In this document: piece after piece, positions 41,010 through 50,250 of the stretch
How the letters are laid out: each line of letters begins with the position of its first letter
Numbering within the stretch: position 1 is the first letter of the stretch
Assembly: GCF_004522235.1 (NCBI RefSeq)
Contig: NZ_SDLT01000007.1
Coordinates: 174,332 to 238,331, forward strand
Direction of reading: 5' to 3'
From: Amycolatopsis nivea
Lineage (GTDB): Bacteria > Actinomycetota > Actinomycetes > Mycobacteriales > Pseudonocardiaceae
DNA length: 64,000 bases
Translations under genes and position numbers: made by a program
The notes under the pieces: model-generated
What the model saw: the letters and a program-made list of their open reading frames with translations, nothing else
Told to the model about the DNA's origin: nothing
Databases searched by the model: none

Positions 41010-41448
41010 GTGCCCCTCCCCTGGGTTTCGCGGGCCGGACTTCCACCGTCGCTCCCCGCCCGCCGACACGGCAACGCCCGTTTTTCCGTCATGTGGATAA
41101 CCCGGGGGTTGTGGACAACTCGGGGTGCGAAATCGATCCAGCACCGCGGAGTGTCCGCCCGCACCCGACAATGCACGGCTCCGCGCATTCGGGCGAGAAA
41201 ACGATTGCCGCGAAGAACCTCCGGAAAATCGAGAGCAAAGAAGTAAGTTTGCCGCACCGGCACGAGTAAGGGGCGCCGCGGCCGGAGAAAACACCGGAAA
41301 GGTAAGCGCGCGGTTAATTGATCTTGCCCGTAAGGCGCGCGGTGAACGACCGAGACAGCCCAGGTCAGGGCCGCAAAAATGGTCCAGACAACGATATCGG
41401 GGCAGAAGTGAAAATTGTTCGCCGACGGGAAAACGGGGGAGAATAGAA
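41010..41448. other. Upstream part of the long tad/HAD intergenic region
   Basis: About 440 bases with no gene-like frame. It is less GC-rich than its surroundings, with A-runs near 41230 and 41370-41425. Near 41414 TTGTTC, 17 bases, then GAGAAT could be the promoter of the structured RNA that follows. Confidence 0.5.
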
Positions 41449-41640
41449 GGCGGCCCTCGCCAGGGGGGAGGGACGAGGGCCGCCAGGGGGTTCAGCCCCG
41501 GGGGGTCGGACTGAACCAGCCCGGTTCAAGACCGGGTCCGTTCACTGTAACTCCGTTAGCTATGAGTTGGCTGTGTGAGTGACACATACGATTCGATAAC
41601 GGCACCCGAGGCCGTAAGCGAGCCGATGTCATCGATTTTC
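41449..41640 (+). ncRNA. Probable Ms1-type (6S-like) small RNA
   Basis: Three hairpins stand one after the other on the + strand: GGCGGCCCUCG/CGAGGGCCGCC (41449-41484), GGUUCAG/CUGAACC (41489-41517) and CCCGGU/ACCGGG (41520-41536). In mycobacteria (MTS2823/Ms1, between Rv3660c and Rv3661) and Streptomyces (scr3559), a ~300-base RNA that binds core RNA polymerase lies between these same two flanking genes and in this orientation. A candidate promoter ends just upstream. The identification rests on position and structure; the exact ends, particularly the 3' end, are not determined. Confidence 0.55.
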
Positions 41641-41701
41641 CGGCCGTCGCCACGACCGGTGTGCTGCCAACAACACGGCGCGGTACGCCTATCCTGATCA
41701 C

Positions 41702-42523
41702 GTGGCCGAACCCCGCAGCGAAGAAGCACCCCGGCGCGTAGCCGCCTTCTTCGACCTCGACAAGACGATCATCGCGTCGTCCAGCGCGCTCGCGTTCAGC
41801 AAGCCGTTGCTCCGCGAAGGACTGATCAACCGCCGTGCGGCGCTGCGAAGTGCTTACGCGCAACTGGTTTTCTCGCTCGCCGGCGCGGACGCGGACAAGA
41901 CCGAGCGGATGCGCGCCGAGGTTTCCGCGTTGTGCGCGGGCTGGGATGTCGCGCAGGTTTCCGCGATCGTGCGCGAAACCTTGCACGACGTAGTCGATCC
42001 GCTCGTTTACGTGGAGGCGACCGACCTCATCGCACAGCACCTCGACGACGGGCACGACGTGATCGTGCTGTCCGCGACCGGCGAGGAGGTCGCCGCCCCG
42101 GTCGCGGAGATGCTCGGCGCGACCCGCTGCGTCGCCACTCGCATGGAGATCGTCGACGGCCGCTACTCCGGCGAGGTCGATTTCTATTGCTACGGCGAGA
42201 ACAAAGCCGTCGCCGCGAAGCAGCAGGCCGCCACGCACGGCTACGACCTCGCGGACTGCTTCGCCTACACCGACTCCAGCACCGACATCCCCCTGCTGGA
42301 GGTAGTGGGTCATCCGCACGCAGTGAACCCCGACAAGTTGCTGCGTCGCACCGCGGACGAGCACGGCTGGCCGGTCCTCGCGTTCGAGCGGCCGATGTCG
42401 CTGCGGACGCGGATCCCGGCGAAGTCCGCGGGCATGGTGGCGCTCGGCGTGGGGGCCGTGGCGGCGGGCGCGACCTGGTACAGCCTGAGCCGGCGCCGCC
42501 GGTCTCGGGGCGCCGACAACTGA
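41702..42523 (+). CDS. HAD-IB family hydrolase (SerB-like phosphatase)
   Basis: A 273-residue HAD-superfamily phosphatase. Motif I is FFDLDKTIIASSSALAF (DxDxT nucleophile context), motif II is VIVLSATGEEV (Thr/Ser), and the motif III/IV region is FAYTDSSTDIPLLEVVGH. A C-terminal helix (AGMVALGVGAVAAGATWYSL) with a basic tail suggests membrane attachment. It corresponds to Rv3661 and its streptomycete counterpart near acs. The start is GTG 41702. The substrate is unknown. Confidence 0.9.
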   Translation: MAEPRSEEAPRRVAAFFDLDKTIIASSSALAFSKPLLREGLINRRAALRSAYAQLVFSLAGADADKTERMRAEVSALCAGWDVAQVSAIVRETLHDVVDPLVYVEATDLIAQHLDDGHDVIVLSATGEEVAAPVAEMLGATRCVATRMEIVDGRYSGEVDFYCYGENKAVAAKQQAATHGYDLADCFAYTDSSTDIPLLEVVGHPHAVNPDKLLRRTADEHGWPVLAFERPMSLRTRIPAKSAGMVALGVGAVAAGATWYSLSRRRRSRGADN

Positions 42524-43124
42524 GCACCCGCGTGGCGGTACCAAAACGCCGGTTTCCGCAGCTAGGTCCGTTGCTGTGGGTGGTGTTGTCACCGGATCGA
42601 GCCTCTGTACCGGTGCACCCGTACGCGCACTTGAAGTGACCGCGCTCACGGCGTAGAAAGTAGGTGCGGACGTTGATTCGGCCAGGACAGAGGTAGAAGA
42701 GAAGCCTCTGTCACCCCGGGCAACCTCCGTGCGCGGACTCCGGGTACCCACGCGCAGCACGCCGCGGGAGGCTCGTCGTCTAGGGACTGCGTACCGGGAC
42801 GCCGGACGCCGAGTCCATGAAGGTACGACCAGAGTTGCACGCTTGGTCGCCCGAGATGTTCGCGCTGACTGGCGGCGCCCGTTGGCCTCGGCTGACGGGC
42901 GCCGCCAGTGTTATGTCGGCACCCCTTGCGCAGCGGACCGAGCCCGGCTCGAAGAAATCCGCGCGCGGCCTGACGTCCTCCCAGGTGAACCCTCTCGTTC
43001 CTGCGCTCGGCCGATGGACAACCCCGTATCGCGGTGAGTAGCTTCCCGATACCGGTGCTGCCCGGTGGACGCTTCACGACTCGCGTCCGCACCCGCGGCG
43101 GCACGCGACACTGGGAGGCAATTC
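42524..43124. other. Intergenic region between HAD gene and nagZ
   Basis: About 600 bases. The only clear feature is the hairpin at 42868-42909. Short open frames here lack ribosome-binding sites. The promoter of the muropeptide cluster must lie in the last ~150 bases, but I cannot place it with confidence. Confidence 0.5.
42868..42909. terminator. Long hairpin, terminator-like
   Basis: Perfect 15-bp stem actggcggcgcccgt/acgggcgccgccagt with a 12-base loop, followed by gttatgt. It is 345 bases after the HAD stop, so it may end another, unseen transcript rather than the HAD mRNA. Confidence 0.6.
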
Positions 43125-44957
43125 GTGACGAACCGACTCGCGCGCACGCGGAGGATGCAGGTGTTCGCCGTTCCCCTTGCGGGGGTGCTCGCCGTCGGGG
43201 GGTTGAGTTCCTCGGCGTTCGCGGCGCCGAAACAGCCGCAGCAGACACCCCAGCAGACGGCCGCGCAGCTCGACGCCGCGGCCGCACGGGCGCTGCGCGG
43301 CATGAGCCTGGAAGAAAAAGTGGGGCAGCTGTTCGTCACGTGGGTGAACGGCAAGTCCGCGGACGAGGTCAACCCGAAGAACCAGACCGACTTCGGCGTC
43401 GACACCGCCGCCCAAGCCGTGCAGAAGTACCACCTCGGCGGCGTCATCTACTTCAACAACTCCAGCCGCGACAACTTCGACGACCCGACGCAGGTCGCGA
43501 AGCTGTCCAACGGCCTGCAGCGCGCCGCGATCTCCAGCGGCGCGCACATCCCGCTGCAGATCGGCACCGACCAGGAGGGCGGCACGGTCACGCGGATGGG
43601 CGCGCCGGCCACCGAGTTCCCCAACTCGATGGCGATCGCCGCCGGCCGGGACACCGGCAGCGCGACCAAGGCCGCCACGATCCTCGGCCACGAACTGCGC
43701 GCGGTCGGCATCAACCAGGACTACGCGCCGGACGCGGACGTCAACTCCAACCCGGCCAACCCGGTCATCGGCGTCCGGTCGTTCTCCGGACGACCCGACC
43801 TGGCCAGCAGTTTCGTGACCGCGGAGGTCAAGGGCTACCAGGACTCCGGGCCGGCCAGCCAGACCGTCTCGTCCACCGCGAAGCACTTCCCTGGCCACGG
43901 CGACGCGGCCACCGACAGTCACACCGGGCTGCCGAAGATCGACCGCTCCGAGGCGGACTGGCGCAAGATCGACGTGCCGCCGTTCAAGGCCGCGATCGCC
44001 GCCGGCATCGACTCGATCATGAGCGCGCACATCCAGTTCCCGAGCCTCGACCCGTCCGGTGAGCCCGCGACGCTGTCGAAGCCGATCATCACCGGCAAGC
44101 TGCGCGGCGAACTCGGCTACAACGGCGTCGTGATCACCGACTCGCTCGAGATGCAGGGCGTGCGGGAGCTGCACAGCGACGCCGAAATCCCGGTTCTCGC
44201 CTTGAAGGCGGGCGTGGACCAGCTGCTCATGCCGGTGCACCTGGACGTCGCGATCAACGCGGTGATCGCCGCGGTGAAGTCCGGTGACTTGCCGATGCAG
44301 CGGATCGACCAGAGCGTGCTGCGGGTGCTGAAGCTCAAGCTGAAGCGCGGAATCCTGTACTCGCCGTTCGATAACCCGTCGCAGGTCATGAAGAAGGTCG
44401 GCACGCCGGACCACCTGGCTACCGCGCAGGGCATCGCCGACCGGTCGATCACCGCGATCGCCAACGACGCCGGGGTGCTGCCGCTCAAGCAGAAGCCGTC
44501 GAGCGTGCTGGTCACCGGCTGGGGCGCGACCACGACGCAAACGCTTGCCGACCGCTTCACCGCGCACGGCACCAAGGCGACCGCGCTGGCCACCGGGCAA
44601 ACCCCGACCGACACGCAGATCGCCGAGGCAGCGGCGGCCGCGAAGCAGAACGACGTCGTCGTGGTGCTCACCAACAACCTCGGCGGTTTCCCCTTGCAGG
44701 GCAAGCTTCTTCAAGCACTCATGGACACCGGCAAGCCGGTGGTCGCGGTCGCCGCGCAGATTCCGTACGACGCCGGTTACGCGAACCCGGTGCCGACCTG
44801 GCTCGCTACCTACGGGTACATCACGCCGTCGCTCGAAGCGCTGGCGAAGGTCGTGCTCGGCGAGACGAAGCCCAGCGGGAAGCTGCCGGTCGACGTCCCG
44901 GCCGGGGCGGACGTGCACACCGTCAAATACCCCTTCGGACACGGACTGACCTGGTGA
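43125..44957 (+). CDS. nagZ: Exported beta-N-acetylglucosaminidase (GH3, NagZ-like)
   Basis: Glycoside hydrolase family 3 enzyme that removes non-reducing GlcNAc from muropeptides; 610 residues including a signal sequence (LARTRRMQVFAVPLAGVLAV to SAFA). The family's mobile-loop His/Asp acid-base dyad is in KHFPGHGDAATDSH (about residue 253), and the catalytic aspartate is in GVVITDSLEM (about residue 337). The extra C-terminal domain is as in the Bacillus exported NagZ rather than the short cytoplasmic form. GTG 43125 has GGGAGG upstream. It overlaps namZ by four bases and begins the muropeptide-salvage cluster. Confidence 0.92.
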   Translation: MTNRLARTRRMQVFAVPLAGVLAVGGLSSSAFAAPKQPQQTPQQTAAQLDAAAARALRGMSLEEKVGQLFVTWVNGKSADEVNPKNQTDFGVDTAAQAVQKYHLGGVIYFNNSSRDNFDDPTQVAKLSNGLQRAAISSGAHIPLQIGTDQEGGTVTRMGAPATEFPNSMAIAAGRDTGSATKAATILGHELRAVGINQDYAPDADVNSNPANPVIGVRSFSGRPDLASSFVTAEVKGYQDSGPASQTVSSTAKHFPGHGDAATDSHTGLPKIDRSEADWRKIDVPPFKAAIAAGIDSIMSAHIQFPSLDPSGEPATLSKPIITGKLRGELGYNGVVITDSLEMQGVRELHSDAEIPVLALKAGVDQLLMPVHLDVAINAVIAAVKSGDLPMQRIDQSVLRVLKLKLKRGILYSPFDNPSQVMKKVGTPDHLATAQGIADRSITAIANDAGVLPLKQKPSSVLVTGWGATTTQTLADRFTAHGTKATALATGQTPTDTQIAEAAAAAKQNDVVVVLTNNLGGFPLQGKLLQALMDTGKPVVAVAAQIPYDAGYANPVPTWLATYGYITPSLEALAKVVLGETKPSGKLPVDVPAGADVHTVKYPFGHGLTW

Positions 44958-46234
44958 CTCTCAACCGCAGGAATTTCCTGGCCGTTCCGGCGCTCGCCGT
45001 GCCAGTGCTGGCGAGCAGTTCGACAGCGGCACAGGCAGCCCAAGCGACACCCGAAGCACCGCAAGCCGAGTTGGCACGCCGGGTGCTCACCGGTGCCGAA
45101 CAGCTCGCCGCGCAGGGCTGGCGTCCGCTCGCCGGACGCAAGCTTGGCGTGCTGTCCAACCCGACGGGCGTGCTCGCTAACGGCGACCACATCGTCGACT
45201 CGATGGTCGCGGCGGGCGTACGTCCTGTCGCGGCCTTCGGGCCGGAGCACGGCTTTCGCGGCAGCGCGCAAGCCGGTGGCTCCGAAGGCGATTACACCGA
45301 TCCGCGCACCGGCATCCCCGTGTACGACGCGTACGGCGCGAACGCGACGAAGCTCGCTTCGCTGTTTCAGAAGGCCGGACTGGACACTGTCGTCTTCGAC
45401 ATCGCTGACGTCGGCGCGCGCTTCTACACGTACATCTGGTCGCTGTACACGGCGATGGTCGCCGCAGCGAAGGTCAACGCGGCCTTCGTCGTCCTAGACC
45501 GGCCGAACCCCGTCGGCGGACGACTGTCCGGCCCAGTGCTCGACCCGAAGTTCTCGTCCGGCGTCGGGCTGAAGCCGATCGCGCAGCAGCACGGGATGAC
45601 GGTCGGCGAACTCGCGCGGTTCTTCGCCGCCGAGTTCCTGCCCGGCGAAGGCGTGAAGCTAGCGAAGCTCGAAGTCGTCGAGGTACGCGGCTGGCGACGC
45701 GACACCTTCTTCGCCGACACCGGTCTCCGTTGGGTCCTGCCGAGCCCGAACATGCCGACGCCGGACACCGCGCTCGTGTACCCGGGCACAGGCATGTTCG
45801 AGGGCACCGTGTTCTCCGAAGGACGCGGCACCACAAGGCCGTTCGAGATCATCGGCGCGCCGGGCCTCGACTGGCGTTGGCGCGAAGAGCTCGAGAAGCT
45901 CCACCTGCCGGGCGCGGCGTTCCGCGAGATCTACTTCGTGCCCACCTTCGGCAAATTCGTGAACGAGCCCTGCGGCGGCGTACAGGTCACCGTCACCGAT
46001 CCGCGCGCCTTCGACGCCATCAGCACCACCGTCTCGATGTTCGTGACGGCCAAGCGCGTCGCGCCCGACAAATTCGGCTGGCGGCCGGACCACATGATCG
46101 ACAAGCTGTCCGGATCCGCGCGGCTGCGCACCATGGTCGACGCCGGCGCCGGGGTAGACGAGATCACCGGCGCGTGGCGCGCCGAACTCGCCGACTTCGC
46201 CCGCAGACGCCGCCCCCACCTGATCTATCGCTGA
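44954..46234 (+). CDS. namZ: Exo-beta-N-acetylmuramidase (NamZ, DUF1343)
   Basis: A DUF1343-family enzyme; Bacillus NamZ removes terminal MurNAc from peptidoglycan fragments, the complementary activity to NagZ. It has 426 residues with a twin-arginine-like signal (LNRRNFLAVPALAVPVLASS). Family hallmarks include GVLSNPTGV, FGPEHGFRGSAQAG, FDIADVGARFYTYIWSL, LDRPNPVGG and GTMFEGT-like GTGMFEGTVFSEGRGT. GTG 44954 overlaps the nagZ stop, so the two are translationally coupled. It acts outside the cytoplasm. Confidence 0.92.
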   Translation: MTLNRRNFLAVPALAVPVLASSSTAAQAAQATPEAPQAELARRVLTGAEQLAAQGWRPLAGRKLGVLSNPTGVLANGDHIVDSMVAAGVRPVAAFGPEHGFRGSAQAGGSEGDYTDPRTGIPVYDAYGANATKLASLFQKAGLDTVVFDIADVGARFYTYIWSLYTAMVAAAKVNAAFVVLDRPNPVGGRLSGPVLDPKFSSGVGLKPIAQQHGMTVGELARFFAAEFLPGEGVKLAKLEVVEVRGWRRDTFFADTGLRWVLPSPNMPTPDTALVYPGTGMFEGTVFSEGRGTTRPFEIIGAPGLDWRWREELEKLHLPGAAFREIYFVPTFGKFVNEPCGGVQVTVTDPRAFDAISTTVSMFVTAKRVAPDKFGWRPDHMIDKLSGSARLRTMVDAGAGVDEITGAWRAELADFARRRRPHLIYR

Positions 46235-46245
46235 GGAGAGCGGTC

Positions 46246-48000
46246 ATGCGTGCTAGGAAAGTGCTCGTCGCGACGTTGGCCGTACTGGTCGCGGCCACGA
46301 CGACCGCGGGAGCAGCCACGATCGACAACCGACACGGCGGCTTCGCCGGGCGTTTCGACCGTCCGCAGCACGGGTTCGCCCCGGCGAGCACGACGCTGCG
46401 CGACGGCAGCCCGGGCGAGGTCAACCTCGATCCGCAGCCGATCCGCGACGCCGAACAGTTCCTGAAGAGCTGGACGCAGCCGGACGCCAGCGGGCATCCG
46501 CACTTCTCCGGCGCGGTCGGCCTGCTCGCGCACGACGGCGTGGTCGTGGACCGTTACGCCGTCGGCGGCGCGCTCCGGTATGCCGACGCCAAGGGCACCG
46601 AACTGCCGCCGGACCAGCAGGTCCCGATGCGCAACGACACCATTTTCGACATGGCGTCGATCTCGAAGCTCTTCACCTCGATCGCCGCGCTGCAGCTGAC
46701 CGAGCAGGGCAAGCTGGACGTCAACTCCCCGGTCGTGCGCTATCTGCCGGAGTTCGGCGTCAACGGCAAGCAGGACGTCACCGTGCTGCAGCTGCTCACC
46801 CACACCTCGGGCTTCGACGCCGACCCGTCACCGTCGCTCTGGGCTGGCTATCCCGACATCCCGTCGCGGCGCAAGGCCATCCTCGACAGCCCGCTCAAGA
46901 ACGCGCCGGGCAGCACGTACCTGTACTCCGACCTCAACATGCTCACGCTGGGCCTGCTGATCGAGAAGCTGTCCGGCAAACCGCTGGACCAGGTGGTGCA
47001 CGACCGCATCACCGCGCCGCTCGGCATGGTCGACACCGGCTACAACCCGCCCGCGTCGAAGCTCGACCGCATCGCCGCGACCGAGTACGAGACGACGCCG
47101 CCGCGCGGGCTCGTGCGCGGACAGGTGCACGACGAGAACGCCTGGTCGCTCGGCGGCGTCGCCGGGCACGCCGGCGTCTTCTCCACAGCGAACGACATGG
47201 CCGTGCTCTCCCAGGCCATCCTCAACGGCGGCAGCTACCGCGGGCACCGGATCCTGCGGCCGGACACCGTCACGAAGATGCTGACGAACTACAACCAGCG
47301 CTTCCCCGGCGACGAGCACGGGCTCGGCTTCGAACTGGACCAGCCCTGGTACATGGGCGCGCTGGCGTCGCCGATCAGCGCGGGCCACACCGGCTTCACC
47401 GGCACCACGCTGGTCATCGACCCCGAGTCGCGGTCGTTCGCGTTGCTGCTCACCAACCGCGTGCACCCCACGCGCACCTGGGGTTCCATCAACACCGCCC
47501 GCCAGGTCTGGGCGACCTCGCTCGCGAAGGCGATGGCCGTGCGGCCGGTCCAGGGTCCCGATGCCTGGTACGCGAGCCTGGGAAACAACGGCGTCGCTAC
47601 GCTCAGTACCCAACCGCTTCCAGCAGGTGCACCACTGCGCGTGTCCTTCGCCGCTTTCGTCGACACAGAGGGCCCGAGCGACCCGTTGCAGCTCGAATCG
47701 AGCACCGACGGGGTTAATTGGCAACCTGTTCCGCTCCAGGCCCGTGGCCCGGGCGCACCCGGCGACGAGACGTCCGCGCTCGGCGGACACGGGCACCGCT
47801 CCTGGTGGCGGGTGTCCGCGGAGGTGCCCGCCGCCGCGGCTACCTCGCTCCGGTGGCGTTACAGCACCGATCCGAATTACACGGGACGGGGAGTTTCCCT
47901 CGATAGTGTGAAAGTCACCCAACGCGGCCACGTCGTTCTCGATGGTGAGCGAAACCCCGCGGAGCTGGCCTCTTCGGGCTGGAATTTGAGCGCTCGGTAG
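46246..48000 (+). CDS. Exported serine hydrolase of the beta-lactamase/AmiE family
   Basis: A 584-residue exported enzyme: signal peptide (RARKVLVATLAVLVAATTTAG), then a class C beta-lactamase/esterase fold. Ser138-Ile-Ser-Lys141 is the SxxK nucleophile motif, YSDLN (about residue 227) stands for YxN, and GHTGFTG (about residue 381) for the KTG box. A C-terminal ~100-residue beta-rich domain follows. In Bacillus the homologous-type AmiE (YbbE) in the nagZ-namZ operon is an N-acetylmuramyl-L-alanine amidase, so a peptide-releasing role on muropeptides is the best guess. The ATG at 46246 follows gaggagagcggtc, 11 bases after namZ. Confidence 0.85.
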   Translation: MRARKVLVATLAVLVAATTTAGAATIDNRHGGFAGRFDRPQHGFAPASTTLRDGSPGEVNLDPQPIRDAEQFLKSWTQPDASGHPHFSGAVGLLAHDGVVVDRYAVGGALRYADAKGTELPPDQQVPMRNDTIFDMASISKLFTSIAALQLTEQGKLDVNSPVVRYLPEFGVNGKQDVTVLQLLTHTSGFDADPSPSLWAGYPDIPSRRKAILDSPLKNAPGSTYLYSDLNMLTLGLLIEKLSGKPLDQVVHDRITAPLGMVDTGYNPPASKLDRIAATEYETTPPRGLVRGQVHDENAWSLGGVAGHAGVFSTANDMAVLSQAILNGGSYRGHRILRPDTVTKMLTNYNQRFPGDEHGLGFELDQPWYMGALASPISAGHTGFTGTTLVIDPESRSFALLLTNRVHPTRTWGSINTARQVWATSLAKAMAVRPVQGPDAWYASLGNNGVATLSTQPLPAGAPLRVSFAAFVDTEGPSDPLQLESSTDGVNWQPVPLQARGPGAPGDETSALGGHGHRSWWRVSAEVPAAAATSLRWRYSTDPNYTGRGVSLDSVKVTQRGHVVLDGERNPAELASSGWNLSAR

Positions 48001-48211
48001 GCACCCCGCCGCGCATTGCCACCTTCGTGTCCCCACTCAGTGGAACAAGACTCCTTCGCTAGACACACTTAGTTGCCAAGTCGTTAGCTTGAGGTCGTTA
48101 ACACCGTGGACTCGGTTGGCGACTTTCTTGACAACGATTAATCGCAAACCGAAGTCCGCAGACACGGACGGGTTGTGGTTCTGCCGAAGGATGTGGGTAG
48201 CCTTGTCGCAA

Positions 48212-49213
48212 ATGCCAACGGTTAGTAACTTTCCGACGGCGGATGATGCGGGATCCGTAATCAGCAGCGCACCCTCCGAGCACCTCGCAGGTCAGGCGAC
48301 GGCGCGCGACGCGGATGCGAGCCCCCTGGTCCGCATTCGCTCGCTGCTGCCCGGACTCGCCCGGGCCGAGCAGCGGGTCGCGAAGGTTGTCCTGGAAGAC
48401 CCGGCCGCCGTCGCGCGCCGCAGCATCACCGAGGTCGCGCTCGCCGCGAACACCTCCGAGACCACCGTGACGCGCTTCTGCAAGGCCGTCGGCGTCGGCG
48501 GCTACCCGCAGCTGCGCATCGCGCTCGCCGCGGACACCGCCCGCACCGAGGCGCGCACCTCGCGCAACCTCGGCGGCGAGATCGGCCCCGGCGACGACCT
48601 GGCGTCCGTCATCGGCAAGGTCAGCTTCGCCGACGCGCGCGCCGTCGAAGAGACCGCCGACCAGCTCGACGTCGCCGCGCTGCAGAGCGTGATCGACCTC
48701 GTCGCCGAAGCCGGCCGGGTCGACGTGTACGGCGTGGGCGCAAGCGCTTTCGTCGCCGCTGACCTGCAGCAGAAGCTGCACCGGATCGGCCGCGTCAGCT
48801 TCTCCTGGTCGGACACGCACATCATGCTGACCTCGGCCGCCGTGCTGAAGCCGGGCGACGTCGCGGTCGGCATCTCGCACACCGGCGCGACCACGGACAC
48901 CGTCGAGGCGCTGCGGGTCGCGCGCGAGCACGGCGCGGTGACCGTCGCGGTCACGAACTTCCCGCGCTCGCCGATCACCGAGGTCGCCGACCACGTGCTC
49001 ACCACGGCGGCCCGCGAAACCACCTTCCGGTCCGGGGCCACCGCCAGCCGGATCGCCCAGCTGACCGTCATCGACTGCCTCTTCATCGGCGTCGCGCAGC
49101 GGCACATGGAGGCGTCGGTCAGCGCCTTGGACGCCACGAGGGACGCGGTCGGCTCGCACCGGCTCGGGGTCAGACCCGACGGTCGTCGTCGTCCGCGGGA
49201 AACCGGCAAATGA
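48212..49213 (+). CDS. murR: RpiR/MurR-family regulator (HTH plus SIS domain)
   Basis: A 333-residue regulator. The RpiR helix-turn-helix spans about residues 55-105 (LTPGL-like LLPGLARAEQRVAKVVLEDP, SITEVALAANTSETTVTRFC), followed by a SIS sugar-phosphate-binding domain (VDVYGVGASAFVAADLQQKL, VGISHTGATTDTVEALR). In MurR proteins the ligand is MurNAc-6-phosphate. It is followed 19 bases later by murQ. The start is uncertain: ATG 48212 gives a plausible 50-residue arm before the HTH, but ATG 48191 is also in frame and no strong ribosome-binding site decides. The 211-base gap upstream suggests its own promoter. Confidence 0.87.
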   Translation: MPTVSNFPTADDAGSVISSAPSEHLAGQATARDADASPLVRIRSLLPGLARAEQRVAKVVLEDPAAVARRSITEVALAANTSETTVTRFCKAVGVGGYPQLRIALAADTARTEARTSRNLGGEIGPGDDLASVIGKVSFADARAVEETADQLDVAALQSVIDLVAEAGRVDVYGVGASAFVAADLQQKLHRIGRVSFSWSDTHIMLTSAAVLKPGDVAVGISHTGATTDTVEALRVAREHGAVTVAVTNFPRSPITEVADHVLTTAARETTFRSGATASRIAQLTVIDCLFIGVAQRHMEASVSALDATRDAVGSHRLGVRPDGRRRPRETGK

Positions 49214-49232
49214 ACCAAGAAGCGAGGATCTG

Positions 49233-50159
49233 ATGTCCGTCCCTTGCCAGACGGTGCACGTCGATTCGCCCACCGAACAACGAAACCCGCGCACGGTGGA
49301 CATCGATCTGATGTCCACCATGGGGATCCTCGGCGCGATCAACGCCGAGGACCGCCGGGTGCCGGACGCGGTGGCCGCGGTGCTGCCGCAGCTGGCCCGC
49401 GCGGTCGACTACGCCGTCGAGGCGCTGCGCGGCGGGGGGCGCGTGCATTACGTCGGCGCGGGCACCTCGGGCCGCCTCGCGACGCTGGACGCGGCTGAGC
49501 TCGTGCCGACGTTCAACGTGCCCGGCGACTGGTTCATCGCCCACCACGCGGGCGGTGAGAAGGCGCTGCGGCAGGCCGTCGAGAACGCTGAGGACGACGC
49601 GGACGCCGGAGCGGCGGAAATCGCCGGGTCGGTGCGGCCGGGCGATTTCGTGCTCGGTCTCGCGGCCTCCGGGCGCACGCCGTACGTGCTCGGCGCGCTC
49701 GCCGAAGCCAGCCGGATCGGCGCGCACACCGGGCTCGTCTCGGCGAACCCGCGCGCCGCGCAACCGGCGGGCGTGGACGTCCTGATCGCCGTCGCCACCG
49801 GTCCCGAGGCCATCGCGGGCTCGACCCGGATGAAGGCGGGCACGGCGCAGAAGCTGATCCTCACCGCGTTCTCCAGCGCGACGATGATCAAGCTGGGCAA
49901 GACGTACTCGAACCTGATGGTGAGCATGCGCGCGACGAACGCGAAGCTGCGCGGCCGCACCATCCGGATCCTGCAGGAAGCCACCGGCATGACGATGGCC
50001 GACTGCTCGGACGCGCTCACCGAAGCGGGCGGCGACCTCAAGGTCGCGCTCGTGCACCTGCTGTCCGGCTGCGACGTCACGCGTTCCGCCGAGGCACTGT
50101 CCGCGGCGGGCGGGCACGTCCGCAAGGCGCTCGACTCGCTGCACCTGCGCGCCGGCTGA
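49233..50159 (+). CDS. murQ: N-acetylmuramic acid 6-phosphate etherase
   Basis: Cytoplasmic enzyme that cleaves the D-lactyl ether of MurNAc-6-phosphate to give GlcNAc-6-phosphate and D-lactate; 308 residues. SIS-domain features are VHYVGAGTSGRLATLDAAEL and ETFG-like LVPTFNVPGDW; AGSTRMKAGTAQKLILTAFS is the MurQ signature. A C-terminal UBA-like helical part (ALVHLLSGCDVTRSAEAL) is typical. The ATG at 49233 follows gcgaggatctg. It needs a supply of MurNAc-6P, yet no PTS MurP permease or anhydro-MurNAc kinase is nearby. A strong hairpin follows. Confidence 0.95.
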   Translation: MSVPCQTVHVDSPTEQRNPRTVDIDLMSTMGILGAINAEDRRVPDAVAAVLPQLARAVDYAVEALRGGGRVHYVGAGTSGRLATLDAAELVPTFNVPGDWFIAHHAGGEKALRQAVENAEDDADAGAAEIAGSVRPGDFVLGLAASGRTPYVLGALAEASRIGAHTGLVSANPRAAQPAGVDVLIAVATGPEAIAGSTRMKAGTAQKLILTAFSSATMIKLGKTYSNLMVSMRATNAKLRGRTIRILQEATGMTMADCSDALTEAGGDLKVALVHLLSGCDVTRSAEALSAAGGHVRKALDSLHLRAG

Positions 50160-50174
50160 GCTCTACCCGATTGT

Positions 50175-50230
50175 CCGTGAAGGGCCCCTTGCGAGAATCT
50201 GATTCCCGCAAGGGGCCCTTCACGGTTTTC
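50175..50230. terminator. Long palindromic terminator, member of an intergenic family
   Basis: CCGTGAAGGGCCCCTTGCG and its complement form a 19-bp stem around a GAATCTGATTC centre, followed by TTTT. The GAATC centre and TGAGGG/TGAAGGG arms resemble the palindrome at 63911-63965. Confidence 0.85.
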
Positions 50231-50250
50231 CGGCGAGCGAGAGGACGGCG

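Noticed and set aside
42524..43064. Small protein genes or a tRNA in the gap before nagZ
   Set aside because: No cloverleaf could be drawn, and the open frames lack ribosome-binding sites and recognisable sequence.
43074..44942. A 622-codon open frame opposite nagZ
   Set aside because: It is an Arg/Asp/Val-rich antisense of a GH3 enzyme with intact motifs.
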